From contig NZ_FOIJ01000009.1 in the NCBI RefSeq assembly GCF_900111745.1, positions 1 through 64,000 of the forward strand: DNA of 64,000 bases. Direction: 5' to 3'. The notes beneath the pieces are model-generated. The model had not been told where the DNA came from. It did not search any database and saw nothing but the letters and a program-made list of their open reading frames with translations. Numbering within the stretch: the stretch's first letter is position 1; every line of letters begins with the position of its first letter. The DNA comes from Stigmatella erecta. GTDB lineage: Bacteria; Myxococcota; Myxococcia; Myxococcales; Myxococcaceae. Shown here one piece after another: positions 63,218 to 64,000 of the stretch. The position numbers were made by a program, and so were the translations under genes.

Positions 63218-64000
63218 ATGCGGGTTTCCATCGTCGATGCCTTCACCCGGACGCCGGGTGCGGGCAACCGCGCGGGCGTGGTGCTGGAGGCCGGGCACCT
63301 GGAGGCCGCGGAGATGCAGCGGATCGCCGCTTGTGTGGCGGCCTCGGAGACGGCCTTCGCTGTCTCTGGGCCGGCCGAGGGCCGGGTCCAGCTGCGCTAC
63401 TTCTCCCCTGGCAAGGAGATCGCCTTCTGCGGCCATGCGACCGTGGCGGCCCTCCACCTGATGAGCGAGCAGGGGCTGCTGCCGCGCCAGGGGGAGTGCC
63501 AGCTCGGCTGTGCCGCGGGCTCCTTCCGCGTCGAGCTGGAGCCCGTGGACGCGCGGCACAGCCGGGCCTGGATCGTCACGCCGCAGTACCCCTGGACGCC
63601 GAGCCCCCTGCCCCTCGAGACGCTGATGCCCCTGCTGGGGGGAACGGCGCGGATGGTGGACAGCTCGCTGCCGGTGCTGTTCTCGGGCCACAGCCTCTTC
63701 GTGCCCATGGCGCGCCGCGACGAGCTCTGGACGCTGAGCCCTCGGACGGGACCGCTGGCCGAGGCCACGGTGCGTCATGGCATCCAGGGGGTATTCCTGT
63801 TCACCCGGGAGACGGTGGAGGCTGGCCACGCGGCCCAGTCGCGCTACTTCGCACCGGCGGTGGGCATCCCCGAGGACCCCGTGACGGGCTCCGCCAGCGG
63901 GCTCCTGGCCAGCTACCTCATGACGCACGGCGTTCTGAAGGCGCCGGGCCCCGGGGAGCGGCTGCGCGCGCGGGTGGAGCAGGGGGATGCCATGGGCAAG
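63218..64000 (+). CDS. PhzF-family isomerase, cut by the window end
   Basis: The first 261 residues. The family start MRVSIVDAFTRTPGAGNRAGVVL is followed by ASETAFAVSG (catalytic Glu in SET), RYFSPGKEIAFCGHATVAAL and the second-half PAVGIPEDPVTGSASGLLASYLM. PhzF-like proteins isomerise small acids; the phenazine enzyme is the best known, but most homologues have unknown substrates. The 3' end lies outside the window, and no phenazine genes are next to it. Confidence 0.9.
   Translation, partial: MRVSIVDAFTRTPGAGNRAGVVLEAGHLEAAEMQRIAACVAASETAFAVSGPAEGRVQLRYFSPGKEIAFCGHATVAALHLMSEQGLLPRQGECQLGCAAGSFRVELEPVDARHSRAWIVTPQYPWTPSPLPLETLMPLLGGTARMVDSSLPVLFSGHSLFVPMARRDELWTLSPRTGPLAEATVRHGIQGVFLFTRETVEAGHAAQSRYFAPAVGIPEDPVTGSASGLLASYLMTHGVLKAPGPGERLRARVEQGDAMGK

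Noticed and set aside
61376-63928. 850-codon minus-strand frame opposite aspS and phzF
   Set aside because: It is a shadow of aspS, with no family pattern and a His/Arg/Ala-rich composition.
63218-64000. Phenazine cluster suggested by PhzF
   Set aside because: Only the PhzF homologue is present, beside aspS; most PhzF relatives are unrelated to phenazines.

Overview
The window is about 70% GC, dense, and reads like the chromosome of a myxobacterium. Archangiaceae or Myxococcaceae relatives (Stigmatella, Cystobacter, Archangium) are my inference. The pointers are a PknB-like kinase with a PEGA tail, many short secreted proteins and lipoproteins, a MYXO-CTERM-like tail, a CARDB repeat lipoprotein and strong GC3 bias. 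No tRNA, CRISPR array or prophage was seen.

Layout. Position 1 begins in the last bases of a 5S rRNA, followed by its terminator. 332-15579 is largely housekeeping: a membrane Ser/Thr kinase, two adjacent KamA-type radical SAM aminomutases, three small exported or membrane proteins, a SpoIID-like protein, the queA-tgt-yajC-secD-secF block and an Hsp70-like ATPase. 15668-25860 holds exported and signalling genes: a DUF4832-type protein, a methyltransferase divergent from a MerR-controlled hydrolase, a nine-repeat CARDB lipoprotein, and an SPFH protein divergent from a CheR-type methyltransferase.

25886-34872 is a decaying accessory stretch: a hydrolase remnant, a LysR gene with an internal deletion and no 5' end, an intact IS3-family element, two small enzyme genes, a PPOX/AraC pair, an S66 peptidase of lower GC (MccF-like), and an Svx-like gene with two in-frame stops. 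Right after it, 35076-43433 is a tightly coupled seven-gene operon: an ADH-synthase-like aldolase, a 3-dehydroquinate-synthase-II homologue, aspartate kinase, an FAD monooxygenase, a multicopper oxidase, an amidohydrolase and a PaaK-like adenylating ligase. The first three would make 3-amino-4-hydroxybenzoate from aspartate semialdehyde and a triose phosphate, as GriI/GriH do. The last two are the same family pair (ligase plus amidohydrolase) that forms benzoxazoles in the nataxazole pathway. This is the best candidate for an undescribed system here: an aminohydroxybenzoate-derived natural product, possibly a benzoxazole or an oxidatively coupled phenoxazinone, without PKS or NRPS genes. Decayed genes lie on both sides of it (Svx-like; an ArsR/AHSA1 pair with deletions), which suggests an island.

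44921-64000 returns to ordinary chromosome: two metallopeptidases, a DUF3616 protein, a large NDP-forming acyl-CoA synthetase/GNAT fusion, several small repeat-bearing secreted proteins, a phospholipase D-type synthase, beta-barrel proteins, recJ, aspS and a PhzF homologue cut by the window end.
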